A stretch of 64,000 nt of DNA from Sphingomonadales bacterium. Lineage in GTDB: Bacteria > Pseudomonadota > Alphaproteobacteria > Sphingomonadales > Sphingomonadaceae. Every line of letters begins with the position of its first letter. Position 1 is the first letter of the stretch. The notes under the pieces were generated by a model. It was given only the letters and a program-made list of their open reading frames with translations. It was not told where the DNA came from and did not search any database. Positions 8,001 to 18,000 of this stretch are shown in pieces. The DNA lies in NCBI GenBank assembly GCA_017309275.1, contig JAFKLT010000032.1, forward strand, positions 62,001-126,000. The letters run 5' to 3'. Position numbers and translations under genes: made by a program.

Positions 8001-11000
8001 CTAGTGGAAATCGCGCGATCGGGGCAGGATGCGGACATTGCGCGGATGGCCGTGCCGCTGCGCCCTTTCTCCGTCTGAACGACCGCGCGGAATTTGCGGA
8101 TGCTTGACCTCGTCGGCACGGCAGAGGTCGGGTTCGAAGCGGCGATCGCTGCCCAGGGCGTCCAGCATATCGGTACGGTCGACGATGCGCGTCGCCATCA
8201 GGTGGATGACGCCCTCCTTGCTCCGCTGCACCTCACCTTCTGCCAGCATCAGCCGCGATGCCATCACGGCGCGGCGATAGCGTTCGAAATGGCGCGCCCA
8301 CAGGAGGATGTTGACGATCCCGCCCTCATCCTCGAGCGTGATGAAGATCGCATTGCCTTTGCCCGGTCGCTGGCGGATCAGCACGACACCCGCCGTCCGC
8401 ACGATCGTTCCGTTCTTCGCTGCCGCGACCTCGGCCGCGCTCAGCACGCCTTCGCCCGCGAAGGCGCCGCGCAGAAAGGCCATCGGGTGTCCCTTCAACG
8501 ACAGCCGTGTCGTTTGATAATCGGTAAGCACATGCTCGACCATCGGGGTCGGGGGCAGTTTCGCATCCTCCTCGAACCCCAGCTCGTTCGCCTCGGCCGC
8601 GCCGAACAGCGGCAACACCCCCTGCCGCACACGCCGTGCATCCCATAGTGCCGGTCGCCGATCGAGCCCCATCGACCGGCACGCATCGGCATCGGCGAGC
8701 AGCCGCAGCGCCCGCGCCGGCAGGTTCGCGCGGCGCGCCAGCTCTTCCACCGAGGCGAAGGGCGCCATGCGCGCCCCGACGATCTGCGTTGCCCATTCCT
8801 CGCGAAACCCGTCGACCTGCCGCAAACCCAGCCGTAGCGCGAGTGCGCCATCGTCGCGCCGTTCGAGGCTGTTGTCCCAATGGCTGGCATTCACATCGAC
8901 TTCGCGCACCTCGACCCCATGCTCGCGTGCATCGCGGACAAGCTGCGCGGGCGCATAGAATCCCATCGGCTGCGAATTGAGGATGCCGCAGGCGAAGACC
9001 GCGGGGTGGTAATGCTTGATCCACGAGGAGACATAGACCAGCCGTGCGAACGACTGGGCATGGCTTTCCGGAAAACCATAGCTGCCGAAGCCTTCGATCT
9101 GTTTGAAACAGCGTTCGGCGAACTCCTGCCTGTATCCGCGCGCGACCATCCCGCCGATCATCTTTTCGCGGAAATTGTCGATCGTCCCGACATTGCGAAA
9201 GGTCGCCATCGCGCGGCGCAGGCCGTTGGCTTCTTCCGGGCTGAAGTCCGCCGCGACCATGGCCAGTTTCATCGCCTGTTCCTGAAACAGCGGTACGCCG
9301 AAGGTCTTTCCCAGGACATCCTTCAGTTCATCGGGCGGATGTGGCGGCGCGGGCTTCGGAAATTCGACCGGCTCCTCCCCTTTGCGGCGACGCAGATAAG
9401 GGTGGACCATGTCGCCCTCGATCGGCCCGGGTCGGACGATGGCCACCTGTACGACCAGGTCATAGAATATTTCGGGTTTCAGCCGGGGCAGCATGTTGAT
9501 TTGCGCACGGCTTTCGACCTGAAATACCCCGATGCTGTCGCCGCGCTGAAGCATGCCGTACACCGCTGGATCATCGCACTCGATGTCGACCTCCAGCGTG
9601 TGGTCGCCAAGGCCATGCAGGCGCATCAGGTCGAAGCATTTGCGGATACAGGTCAGCATGCCGAGCGCGAGCACGTCGACCTTCATCAGGCCCAGCGCGT
9701 CGATGTCATCCTTGTCCCATTCGATGAAGGTGCGATCCTCCATCGCGGCGTTGTGGATCGGCACCAGTTCGTCGAGACGGCCTTCGGTAAGCACGAAACC
9801 GCCGACATGCTGCGACAGATGCCGCGGTGCCTTCAGCAGTTCGCCGACAAAGCGGTGCAGCCGCTCGACCTCGCCATTACATGGATTGAGCCCAGCTTCG
9901 ACGAGCCGTTCGACCGGCACCTCGTCACCCCAGCTTCCCCAACTCGTATCGGCAAGCCGGGCGGTCACATCCTCGCTGAGACCCAGCGCCTTTCCGACCT
10001 CACGGATCGTGCTGCGCGGTCGATAATGGATGACGGTGGCGGCAATGGCGGCGCGATCGCGCGTGTAGCGATCATAGATATACTGGATGACCTCTTCACG
10101 ACGCTCATGCTCGAAATCGACGTCGATGTCGGGCGGCTCATCGCGTTCGGCCGAGACGAAGCGCGAGAACAGCAGGTCGTGCTTCATCGGGTCGACCGAG
10201 GTGACGCCCAGCAGGAAACACACGATCGAATTGGCCGCCGAGCCGCGTCCCTGACAGAGGATTTTCGGTTCCTGCGTCCGGGCAAAGCGCACGAGATCGT
10301 AGACTGTCAGGAAATAATAGACATAGTTTCGTTTCCTGATCAGGCGCAGTTCGTTCCCGATGAGCGTGCGGACTTTCTTGTCCAGGGGTGTGCCATACCG
10401 CTCTTCCGCTGCGGTTTTCACCAGATGGTGCAGATAATTGAACGGCTTCCAGCCGGGCGGCACCGGCTCGTGCGGATATTCGTATCGCAGGTCGTCGAGA
10501 CGAAAGCCGACGCGTGCCAGAATCTTGGCACTTGCATCGATCGCCTTCGGACTATGCGCGAAAAGCCGCTTCATTTCAGCGGGCGGTTTCAGATGACGTT
10601 CCGCATTGGCGTGTAGCAGCTTGCCTGCTTCCGCGATGGTCACGCCTTCGCGAATGCAGGTGATGATGTCATGGAGCGGCCGCTGGGCGGCGGTTGCGTA
10701 AAGCGCGTCGTTCGTCGCGAGCAAGGGAATGTTCGTCGCCGCCGACAAGCGCTGAAGTGCGGCCAATCGCCGTGCGTCGGCCCCCGACTGCGGCATCGTC
10801 GCTGCCAGCCATACCGACTTCGGCCGCGCTTGCTTCAGGATATGGAGCAAAGCCGCGTCGCCGCCCGTCGCGATCAGCAGCAGATCGTCGCAATGATTCA
10901 GCAAATCTTCGAGCCTGAGGATGCAGTCGCCTTTTTGTGCGCGCAGGTTTCCGGTGGAGAGAAGGCGGGTCAGCCGCCCCCAGCCATGTCGGCTGACCGG

Positions 11001-11315
11001 ATAGGCGACGATGTCGGGGGTGCCGTCGACGAAGACGAGCCTTGCGCCGACCACCAGCCGGAAATCTTTCACCATTTCAGGTTGCTTGGCCTGTTGCTCC
11101 TTCAGAAAGGCCCAGGCCCGCACCACCCCCGCGACGCTGTTGCGGTCGGCGATGCCGATACCGCGCATGCCGAGGTTGATTGCTTCTGCCACCATCTCCG
11201 CCGGATGCGAGGCACCGCGCAGGAAGCTGTAGTTGGTCGCGGCGACCAGTTCGGCGAAGCCGGCATCGGCATCGGTATCGGCGGCGATCGGGGTCGGGGC
11301 GGACGCATCGCTCAT
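8001..11315 (-). CDS. dnaE2: Error-prone DNA polymerase III alpha subunit DnaE2 (ImuC)
   Basis: 1104 aa from the ATG overlapping the imuB stop (MSDASAPTPI). The open frame continues ~105 codons upstream inside imuB and is not used. DnaE2 is the translesion polymerase of the ImuA-ImuB-DnaE2 mutasome, inducible by DNA damage. An N-terminal PHP domain begins at LVAATNYSFLRGASHP and GMRGIGIADRNSVAG. The C-family palm contains RGSAANSIVCFLLG and the catalytic acidic motif PPDIDVDFEHERREEV. Finger and thumb regions and an OB-fold near the C-terminus (NAIFITLEDEGGIVNILLW) are present. The gene is full length and the last of its operon, convergent with flagellin. Confidence 0.95.
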   Translation of the reverse strand: MSDASAPTPIAADTDADAGFAELVAATNYSFLRGASHPAEMVAEAINLGMRGIGIADRNSVAGVVRAWAFLKEQQAKQPEMVKDFRLVVGARLVFVDGTPDIVAYPVSRHGWGRLTRLLSTGNLRAQKGDCILRLEDLLNHCDDLLLIATGGDAALLHILKQARPKSVWLAATMPQSGADARRLAALQRLSAATNIPLLATNDALYATAAQRPLHDIITCIREGVTIAEAGKLLHANAERHLKPPAEMKRLFAHSPKAIDASAKILARVGFRLDDLRYEYPHEPVPPGWKPFNYLHHLVKTAAEERYGTPLDKKVRTLIGNELRLIRKRNYVYYFLTVYDLVRFARTQEPKILCQGRGSAANSIVCFLLGVTSVDPMKHDLLFSRFVSAERDEPPDIDVDFEHERREEVIQYIYDRYTRDRAAIAATVIHYRPRSTIREVGKALGLSEDVTARLADTSWGSWGDEVPVERLVEAGLNPCNGEVERLHRFVGELLKAPRHLSQHVGGFVLTEGRLDELVPIHNAAMEDRTFIEWDKDDIDALGLMKVDVLALGMLTCIRKCFDLMRLHGLGDHTLEVDIECDDPAVYGMLQRGDSIGVFQVESRAQINMLPRLKPEIFYDLVVQVAIVRPGPIEGDMVHPYLRRRKGEEPVEFPKPAPPHPPDELKDVLGKTFGVPLFQEQAMKLAMVAADFSPEEANGLRRAMATFRNVGTIDNFREKMIGGMVARGYRQEFAERCFKQIEGFGSYGFPESHAQSFARLVYVSSWIKHYHPAVFACGILNSQPMGFYAPAQLVRDAREHGVEVREVDVNASHWDNSLERRDDGALALRLGLRQVDGFREEWATQIVGARMAPFASVEELARRANLPARALRLLADADACRSMGLDRRPALWDARRVRQGVLPLFGAAEANELGFEEDAKLPPTPMVEHVLTDYQTTRLSLKGHPMAFLRGAFAGEGVLSAAEVAAAKNGTIVRTAGVVLIRQRPGKGNAIFITLEDEGGIVNILLWARHFERYRRAVMASRLMLAEGEVQRSKEGVIHLMATRIVDRTDMLDALGSDRRFEPDLCRADEVKHPQIPRGRSDGERAQRHGHPRNVRILPRSRDFH

Positions 11316-12853
11316 GCGAAGACCCCGTGGATATACCAGCGCGGGTCGGCTTTCTCGTCGTACAGGCCGTGGCGGAAAAGCCAGTAGCGGCGGCCCTGGA
11401 CATCCTCGACGCGGTAATAGTCGCGGGTCAGGCCGGCATTGTCGCGGCGGCGCCACCATTCGGCGGCAATGCGTTCCGGGCCTTCGTAACGGCGCACCGA
11501 ATGCGTCGCGCGGCGCCAGCGAAACTGATGCGGCGGGCCATCGGGGACCTCGGCGATCACATCGATCGGTTGTGGCGGGTCGAAAAGGTGAAACGGACGC
11601 GTTGGTGGCTCTCCGGGGGCGGGTGCTTGCCACGGCGTCGGTGCAGGCGCGTCGATCGCTGGCAATGCGAGCTGCGCCTGCTCGGGAATATGGGTATCGG
11701 CGGCGACCAGCCGCCTGACGCTTCCGCGCCCCAGCCGCGTCGTCATCCGGTCGATGAATTCATCGATCGCGGCGGCTTCGCGCACCGCACCGCCCTCCAG
11801 CTTCAGCTGCGTCGCGCCGAGCGGGTCGAGGCGAGGAACCGCGAGACGGATCATGTCGAACCCGAAGCCGGGGTCGAGTGGATCGGCCAGCCCGTCCATC
11901 CGCTCGGCGAACAGGCGCATGACAAGGCCGACGTCGCGCGTCGCATGGCCGGTTTCGACCTCGATGCTGCGCGCCAGGCCGTCGCTGCGAAAGAAGGTAG
12001 CGCGGAATTGGCGGCCGCCCTTGCCGCGTTCGGCAAGCTCTTCGACCGCTTCGCCCGCAAGCTCGGTGAGTATCTTGGTCGCATGCGCAGTGCTGCCGAG
12101 CGGTTCGGCGAAGCGGTGTTCGACGGCCACGGGCGTGGGCGCGATGCGCGGATCGAGCGGACTCGGCGCGTCGCCGAGGATGCGGCGGAGCGCGGTGGCG
12201 GCCTCGGCGCCGAAGCGGACAGCGATATTCGCCATCGGACGGCTTGCGAGATCGCCGATTGTTTTCAGACCGGCGCGGACGAGCGCAGTCGTCGCCTCGC
12301 CCTCCAGCTCGAGCGCGAGGACGGGAAGGCGCCGGATCGCGCTCGCTTCGTCGGGGGCAGGGCGCGTCTGGTAACGCGCGAGCGCGCGGGCGGCCTCGGG
12401 GGTGGGGCCGAGCGCTTGACGCACCGTCATGCCGAGCCGCGACAGGCGCATTTCGGCATCGGCAACCAGCCCCGCCTCACCCCCGAACAGATGCTCGGTT
12501 CCCGTGATATCGAGGATCAGTCCATCGGGAGCGTCGAGCGCGACGAGCGGGGTGTAGCGATTGCAGCCGAGCGCGAGCCGGTCGAGCCAGCTTTGGTCGG
12601 CGGCCGGATCGTGGGCGACGACGATCAGGTCGGGCACGCACGCACGCGCGTCCGCGAGCGGCATGCCGGTCGCGAGTCCGACTGCATGCGCCGCGGGATC
12701 GATGCTCGCGATACGCAGCGCGCCGCGCTGCTTTTCAGCGAAGACCAGCGGGGCGTCAGGCGGCTGCGGCGCCGCGCGGACGAGCCGCTCGGCGGGCAGG
12801 TAGGGGAAGAAGAGCGCCAGATAGCGCCGGTTCCCTGAAGGCATGTTCGTCAT
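11312..12853 (-). CDS. imuB: Y-family polymerase-like protein ImuB
   Basis: 513 aa from ATG 12853 (MTNMPSGNRRYLALFFPYLP); a second ATG at 12844 is possible. ImuB is the catalytically inactive hub of the mutasome, bridging ImuA, DnaE2 and the beta clamp. It has the DinB-like fold order, but the first catalytic Asp is replaced (LALFFPYLPAERL instead of a DMD-type motif) and the DE pair is missing (DGLILDITGTEHLFGG). This is as known for ImuB. The C-terminal region ends YIHGVFA and is coupled by ATGA to dnaE2. The start lies ~98 bases inside imuA. Confidence 0.92.
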   Translation of the reverse strand: MTNMPSGNRRYLALFFPYLPAERLVRAAPQPPDAPLVFAEKQRGALRIASIDPAAHAVGLATGMPLADARACVPDLIVVAHDPAADQSWLDRLALGCNRYTPLVALDAPDGLILDITGTEHLFGGEAGLVADAEMRLSRLGMTVRQALGPTPEAARALARYQTRPAPDEASAIRRLPVLALELEGEATTALVRAGLKTIGDLASRPMANIAVRFGAEAATALRRILGDAPSPLDPRIAPTPVAVEHRFAEPLGSTAHATKILTELAGEAVEELAERGKGGRQFRATFFRSDGLARSIEVETGHATRDVGLVMRLFAERMDGLADPLDPGFGFDMIRLAVPRLDPLGATQLKLEGGAVREAAAIDEFIDRMTTRLGRGSVRRLVAADTHIPEQAQLALPAIDAPAPTPWQAPAPGEPPTRPFHLFDPPQPIDVIAEVPDGPPHQFRWRRATHSVRRYEGPERIAAEWWRRRDNAGLTRDYYRVEDVQGRRYWLFRHGLYDEKADPRWYIHGVFA

Positions 12854-13544
12854 GGTTCCAGTCCAGTCGCCAGCGGCCGCCGGCAGGTCCGGCGCGCCAG
12901 CGCAGCAGTTCGAGGTCGAAGGAGGGCGCTCCCGGCGCATTGGCATCGAGCGCTTGCGAAGCGGCGGCGGCGACGCGCCAGCGCGTCTCGGCGACGCTGG
13001 GCGTAGGCACGGCATTGAGGCGGAGCATCAACAGTGTCGTGCCGGCCTCGCGCGCGCCGAGCGCTAGCCGGCGGCCCGCAGTGAGGTCATAGTGTGGGAA
13101 ACGCCCCCAACTCTCCAAAACCACTCCCCCCGATCCTCCGCAGCGGATCGCGTCATAAGCGGAGGCGAGCAGCATTTTCGGGTCAGGCGCCTGAATGAGC
13201 AGCAACTGTGCAGGATCGCCGCCAAGTTCTGCGATGCCCGGCGCATAGATATGGCCGGCGCGATTCGCGGCATCGGCGGTGCGCAGCCAGATGAGCGGGC
13301 CACGGCCGGGAGCGCGCAGCGCGAGCAGCGCGGCGAAAGCGGCTGCGCTCGTGCCGCCGAGTACATCGGCGGAGAAAAATTCATGGACACGCCCGGTCGC
13401 CAGGCCGCCGCCAAGCGCGGCATCGAAATCCGCATGACCGCTCGCCAGCCGATATCCGGCCTGGCGGCTCGCTGTGCCACCATCGGTAGTCAGCCGGGCG
13501 ATGCGTTGGCGCAGCCCGGCGAGAGGGGAAGACGACTCGCGCAT
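12756..13544 (-). CDS. imuA: Mutasome accessory protein ImuA
   Basis: 262 aa, a RecA/SulA-related accessory factor of damage-induced mutagenesis. Typical landmarks are RLASGHADFDAALGGGLATGRVHEFF near the start (cited as SGHADFDAALGGGL), the segment PLIWLRTADAANRAGHIYAPG and the C-terminal RWRLDWNHDEHAF. Two adjacent ATG codons (13547 and 13544) are available; the second is better placed for the AGGA ribosome site that lies inside the LexA box. First gene of imuA-imuB-dnaE2. Its last ~32 codons overlap imuB in another frame. Confidence 0.9.
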   Translation of the reverse strand: MRESSSPLAGLRQRIARLTTDGGTASRQAGYRLASGHADFDAALGGGLATGRVHEFFSADVLGGTSAAAFAALLALRAPGRGPLIWLRTADAANRAGHIYAPGIAELGGDPAQLLLIQAPDPKMLLASAYDAIRCGGSGGVVLESWGRFPHYDLTAGRRLALGAREAGTTLLMLRLNAVPTPSVAETRWRVAAAASQALDANAPGAPSFDLELLRWRAGPAGGRWRLDWNHDEHAFREPALSGALLPLPARRAARPRGAAAA

Positions 13545-13549
13545 CATTT

Positions 13550-13564
13550 GTTCCTGATTTGTTC
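13550..13564 (-). promoter_or_regulatory. LexA (SOS) box of the imuA operon
   Basis: The plus strand reads GTTCCTGATTTGTTC, that is GTTC-N7-GTTC, an exact match to the direct-repeat LexA operator known from alphaproteobacteria (GAAC-N7-GAAC on the coding strand). It abuts the imuA start codons and contains the AGGA ribosome site, so bound LexA would cover the -10/start region. This supports damage-inducible expression of the mutasome. Confidence 0.9.
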
Positions 13565-13594
13565 TATTAGCGCGCGAGCAGGGACATATGTCAA
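13564..13594 (-). promoter_or_regulatory. Probable sigma-70 promoter of imuA
   Basis: On the minus strand a consensus -35 TTGACA (13594-13589) is followed after 19 bases by TAATAG (13569-13564); a 17-base spacing would use GCTAAT. The -10 touches the LexA box, which would allow repression by occlusion. The predicted leader is very short (~10-15 nt). Confidence 0.6.
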
Positions 13595-13622
13595 GATGAG
13601 TCGGGCACAAGGCCAGGCAGGA

Positions 13623-15023
13623 TCAGGGGGCGGTGGACCCCGCGCTGCTGTCGCCGCCCAAGGCGCGAAAGAGGACAATACGGGTCTGAACGAGCAATAG
13701 CTGCGTTGCGATCTCGCTGCGCCGGGCCGAATAGAGGCTGCGCTGCGCGTCGAGGCTGGCGAGGAAGCTGTCGACCCCGCCCTTGTAGCGGGCATCGGTA
13801 AGCATCGCGGTATCGGCAGCGGCTTCGCTGTTCGCCGCGGCCGCGCGGACACGCTCGGCGATCGTACCCTGCACGGCCAGTGCGTCGGCGACCTCGCGGA
13901 AGGCCGTCTGGATCGCGCCTTCATAGCTTGCGACCGCGGCGTCACGCTGTGCCTTGGTCACATCCACCCCGGCGCGGCGCCCGCCGAAGTCGAATATGGT
14001 CGCGGTCGCGTCGCCGCCGACCGAATAATTGAACGAGCCTCCGTCGAACAGGCTGGAGAGGGCGTTGCTTGCGAAGCCGAGCAAGCCGGTGAGCGAGATG
14101 GTCGGGAACAGCCGCGCCCGCGCCGCGCCGATATCGGCATTGGCCGCGCGCAGGCGATATTCGGCCTCGATCACGTCGGGGCGGCGGAGCAATATCTGCG
14201 AGCTGACCCCAGCAGGAAGCGACGCAATTCCGGGCGTGACTTCAGCAAGGCCCGCCGGAAGCAGGGCCCGGTCGATATCGGCCCCGACGAGCAGGCGAAT
14301 GAGATTCTCGTCCTGCGCCAGCGCGGTCTTCTGCTGCGCGATCGAATCCTCTGCCGTCGCGAGAATCTGTTCGGCCTGACGAAGGTCGGTGCGCGGGGCG
14401 ACGCCACCGTCGAGCCGTGCCTTGGTCAGACGGACATTCTCGCGCGCATTGGCGGCCGTGTCCTCGGCGATCGCGAGCAGGTCGCGATCGGCGCCATAGG
14501 CGGCCCAGGCGTTAGCCAGATCGGCGATCAGCGCGAGGCGCACGGTGCGCGAGGCGGCTTCGGTCGCCAGTGCGCTGTTGCGGTCGGATTCGGCGGCATT
14601 GGCGAGGCGACCGAACAGGTCGAGTTCGAACGACGTGATACCGCCGCGCAGCGAGAAATCGCCGCTGCCGCCGCTAGTCCCGCCGCTGTCCGAATAGCCG
14701 GCGCCGGCGCTGACGCCGAGTGCAGGGAACTGGCCGGCCCGGCTGACGCGTGCCTGTGCGCGCGCTGCGGCGACATTGGCATAGGCGACGCGGAGGTCGC
14801 GGTTGTTCGCCATTGCCTGATCGACCAGGCTTTGCAGGCGCGCATCGCTGAAGACCGTCTTGTACGACAGGATCGGCAGCGCCTCCTCGCTTTGCAGCAG
14901 ATAGGCATCACCGACGGGCCAACTCTGCGACACCGGGGGTGCAGGCAGGACCGTCTTGGGTGCGAGCGAGCAGCCTGCAAGCATCAGCGGCATCGCGATC
15001 AGGATAAACGAATTACGCTTCAT
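13623..15023 (-). CDS. RND efflux outer-membrane factor lipoprotein (OprM/NodT family)
   Basis: 466 aa. A lipoprotein signal with lipobox LAGC (Cys18) is followed by the duplicated outer-membrane efflux domain: FSDARLQSLVDQAMANN and repeated helical hairpins such as VAYANVAAARAQARVSRAGQFPALG and ADIGAARARLFPTISLTG. These trimeric TolC-like channels release drugs or solvents from the RND pump. Last gene of the adaptor-pump-channel operon, with its start overlapping the pump stop (ATGA). The substrate cannot be deduced. Confidence 0.93.
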   Translation of the reverse strand: MKRNSFILIAMPLMLAGCSLAPKTVLPAPPVSQSWPVGDAYLLQSEEALPILSYKTVFSDARLQSLVDQAMANNRDLRVAYANVAAARAQARVSRAGQFPALGVSAGAGYSDSGGTSGGSGDFSLRGGITSFELDLFGRLANAAESDRNSALATEAASRTVRLALIADLANAWAAYGADRDLLAIAEDTAANARENVRLTKARLDGGVAPRTDLRQAEQILATAEDSIAQQKTALAQDENLIRLLVGADIDRALLPAGLAEVTPGIASLPAGVSSQILLRRPDVIEAEYRLRAANADIGAARARLFPTISLTGLLGFASNALSSLFDGGSFNYSVGGDATATIFDFGGRRAGVDVTKAQRDAAVASYEGAIQTAFREVADALAVQGTIAERVRAAAANSEAAADTAMLTDARYKGGVDSFLASLDAQRSLYSARRSEIATQLLLVQTRIVLFRALGGDSSAGSTAP

Positions 15024-18000
15024 GTCGTGGCCTCCGCATCAGGCCGTTGTTTTCCGAAGCGGCGACGGAGCGCAGCAAGGCCGTCGCGCACGCCGCGGCG
15101 GACGAGCACGAAGAAGAGGGGAATGAAGAAGATCGCGAGCAATGCCGCGGTCAACATGCCGCCGATCACCGACGTGCCGATCGCGACGCGGCTGTTCGCG
15201 CCCGCGCCGGAGGCGATCGCAAGCGGCAGCACGCCGAAGATGAAGGCGAAACTCGTCATCAGGATCGGGCGGAGACGGATGCGTGCCGCCTCGACCGCCG
15301 CCTCGATCACGCGCTTGCCCTTTCTTTCCTCCTGCTCGGCGAATTCGATCATCAGGATCGCGTTTTTCGCCGCGAGCCCCATCGTCGTCAGCAGGCCGAT
15401 CTGCAGATAGACGTCGTTTTCCAGCCCTCGCAGCGTCACGGCGAAGATCGCGCCGACCAGTCCGAGCGGAATGACGAGCAGCACCGCGAGCGGGATCGAC
15501 CAGCTCTCATACAGCGCAGCGAGGCAGAGGAAGACGACGAGCAGCGAGAGCGCATAGAGCAGGGGCGCCTGTCCCGACGACAGCCGTTCCTGATAGGAAG
15601 AGCCCGCCCAGGCAACGCTGGTGCCGGGGATTTCGGCGGCCATGCGTTCCATTTCGTCCATCGCCTCGCCCGAACTCGTGCCCGGCGCAGGCTGGCCCGA
15701 AATCTCGAACGCGGCGACACCCTGGAAACGCGACGTGCTGCTGGGCGTCGTCGACCAGCCGATCTTCGAAAAAGCGGAAAAGGGCGACATCTCGCCGTCC
15801 GACGAGCGGACATACCATTGACCGAGATCTTCAGGCTTCGCGCGATATTCGGCATCGCCCTGGACATAGACGCGCTTGACACGTCCCTTGTCGATGAAGT
15901 CGTTGACATAGCGTCCGCCCCAGGCGGTCGCGAGGGTGTTGTTCACGTCGCTGTTGCTGAGGCCATAGGCTGTCAGGCGCTGCGTATCGATGTCGATCTT
16001 CAGCGTCGAAACGTCGGGAAGATCGCTGAGGCGGACCGCGGTAAGCTTGGGATTGGCGTTGGCGGCGGCGATGAGCTGATCGCGCGCCGCAGAAAATTCG
16101 GCACGGCTCATCCCGCTGCGATTCTGGAACTCCATCGTGAAGCCCGATGCATCGCCCAATCCCCGGACCGCGCCGGGAACGAGTGCGAATATCTGTGCGT
16201 CGCGCAGGCCCGACAGTGCCTTGCGCGTGCGGTCGGCGATCGCGTCGGCGGTGTTTTCCGTTCCCTTGCGATCGTCCCAGTGGACGAGGTTGATAAAGCC
16301 CTGTCCGGTATTCTGGCCCGAAGCGCCGGGGCCGCCGCCCGCGACCAGGAACAGCGCCTGCACATTCGCCTTTTCCTGGGTCAGCAGATATTTCTCGATC
16401 TGGTCGCGTACTTCAAGCGTGCGCGCTTGCGTCGCGCCGGCGGGCAGGCGGAACTGAACCTGGACGCGGCCCTGGTCCTCGTTCGGCAGGAATCCGCTCG
16501 GCAATCGCAGGAACAGGAATGCAAGAAGGACGAGAAGCAGGGCATAAATTCCCAGAAATCGCCATTTGCGGTCGACGACCTTGGTGACGCTGCCGACGTA
16601 GCGATTCACCGTGCGGTCGAACCAGCCGTTGAAGCCGTCCTGTGCGCGTTTCATCATCGCATGCGCGCGGGGGAAGCGATGCGGCCGTTCGGCCGCTTCG
16701 CCATGCGCCTTTGGCTTGAGCAGGGTCGAGGTCAGCGCCGGACTGAGGATCAGCGCGACGAGCACCGACAGCGCCATCGCCGAAACGATGGTGACCGAGA
16801 ACTGGCGATAGATGACCCCCGTCGAGCCGCCGAAGAAGGCCATGGGCAGGAACACCGCCGACAGGACGAGCGCGATGGCGATCAGCGCGACCTGCAGCTC
16901 CTTCATCGACTGGATCGTCGCATCGCGGGGCGACATGCCGGGATTCTCTTCCATCAAGCGTTCGACATTCTCGACCACGACGATCGCGTCGTCGACGAGC
17001 AGGCCGATCGCAAGCGTCAGCCCGAACAGCGTCAATGTGTTGATACTGAAGCCGAGCATGTAAAAGACGGCGAAGGTTCCGAGCAGCACGACCGGCACGG
17101 CGATCGCCGGGATCAGAACCGCTCGCCAGCTTTGCAGGAAGACGAACATGACGAGGATGACGAGCAGGATCGCCTCGAACAGCGATTTCTGCACCTCGCT
17201 GACCGACAGCTTGATGAAGGCGGTCGCGTCGTTGGCATAGCTGTAAGTCAGGCCGTCGGGGAAATCGGCGGCCAATTCCTCCATGCGCGCCTTCACGCGA
17301 TCGGCGGTCTCGAGCGCGTCCGAGCCCGGTGAAAGCGAAATCGACATGCCCGCGCCGGGATGGCCGTTGATGCGGCTGATCGCGGCGTAGCTTTCGGCCC
17401 CGATCTCGACCCGCGCGACATCCTTGATCCGCACCGTCGACCCATCGGGCAGCGTCTTGAGGACGATATTCTCGAACTCCTCGGGCGTCTGCATGCGCGA
17501 CTGCGCGGTGACCGTCGCGTTGAGCATCTGGCCCTGCGGCGCCGGAAGGCCGCCGACTTCGCCCGCGGCAACTTCGCTGTTCTGGGCGCTGATCGCATTG
17601 ATGACGTCGCTCGGCATCAGCGCCACTGCTGCAAGGCGTTGCGGGTTCAGCCAGATGCGCATCGCGTGCGGCGCGCCGAAGATGTTGATGTCGCCGACCC
17701 CCTCGACGCGCGACAGCGGGTCTTGGATGTTCGATGCCATATAGTCCGACACATCCTGATTCGATCGCGTGTCGGTCGAATCATAGACGCCGACGAGCAG
17801 CAGCGTGTCGGAGTTGGACTTGGTGACGCGAATGCCTTGCTGCTGAACCTGCTGCGGCAGGCGCGACAGCGCCGACTGAATCTTGTTCTGGACCTGGACC
17901 TGCGCAATGTCGGGGTCTGTCCCCTTCGCGAAGATCGCGGTGATGTTCGCTTGCCCGCGCGAGCTGGACTGCGAACTGAAATAGAGCAGGCCGTCGATTC

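Noticed and set aside
8880-10616. 578-codon plus-strand ORF inside dnaE2
   Set aside because: Antisense shadow of the polymerase gene with no family features.
15047-17332. 761-codon plus-strand ORF opposite the RND pump gene
   Set aside because: The AcrB-like gene on the other strand is certain; the product of this ORF is a charged Arg/Asp/Glu string typical of antisense frames in GC-rich DNA.
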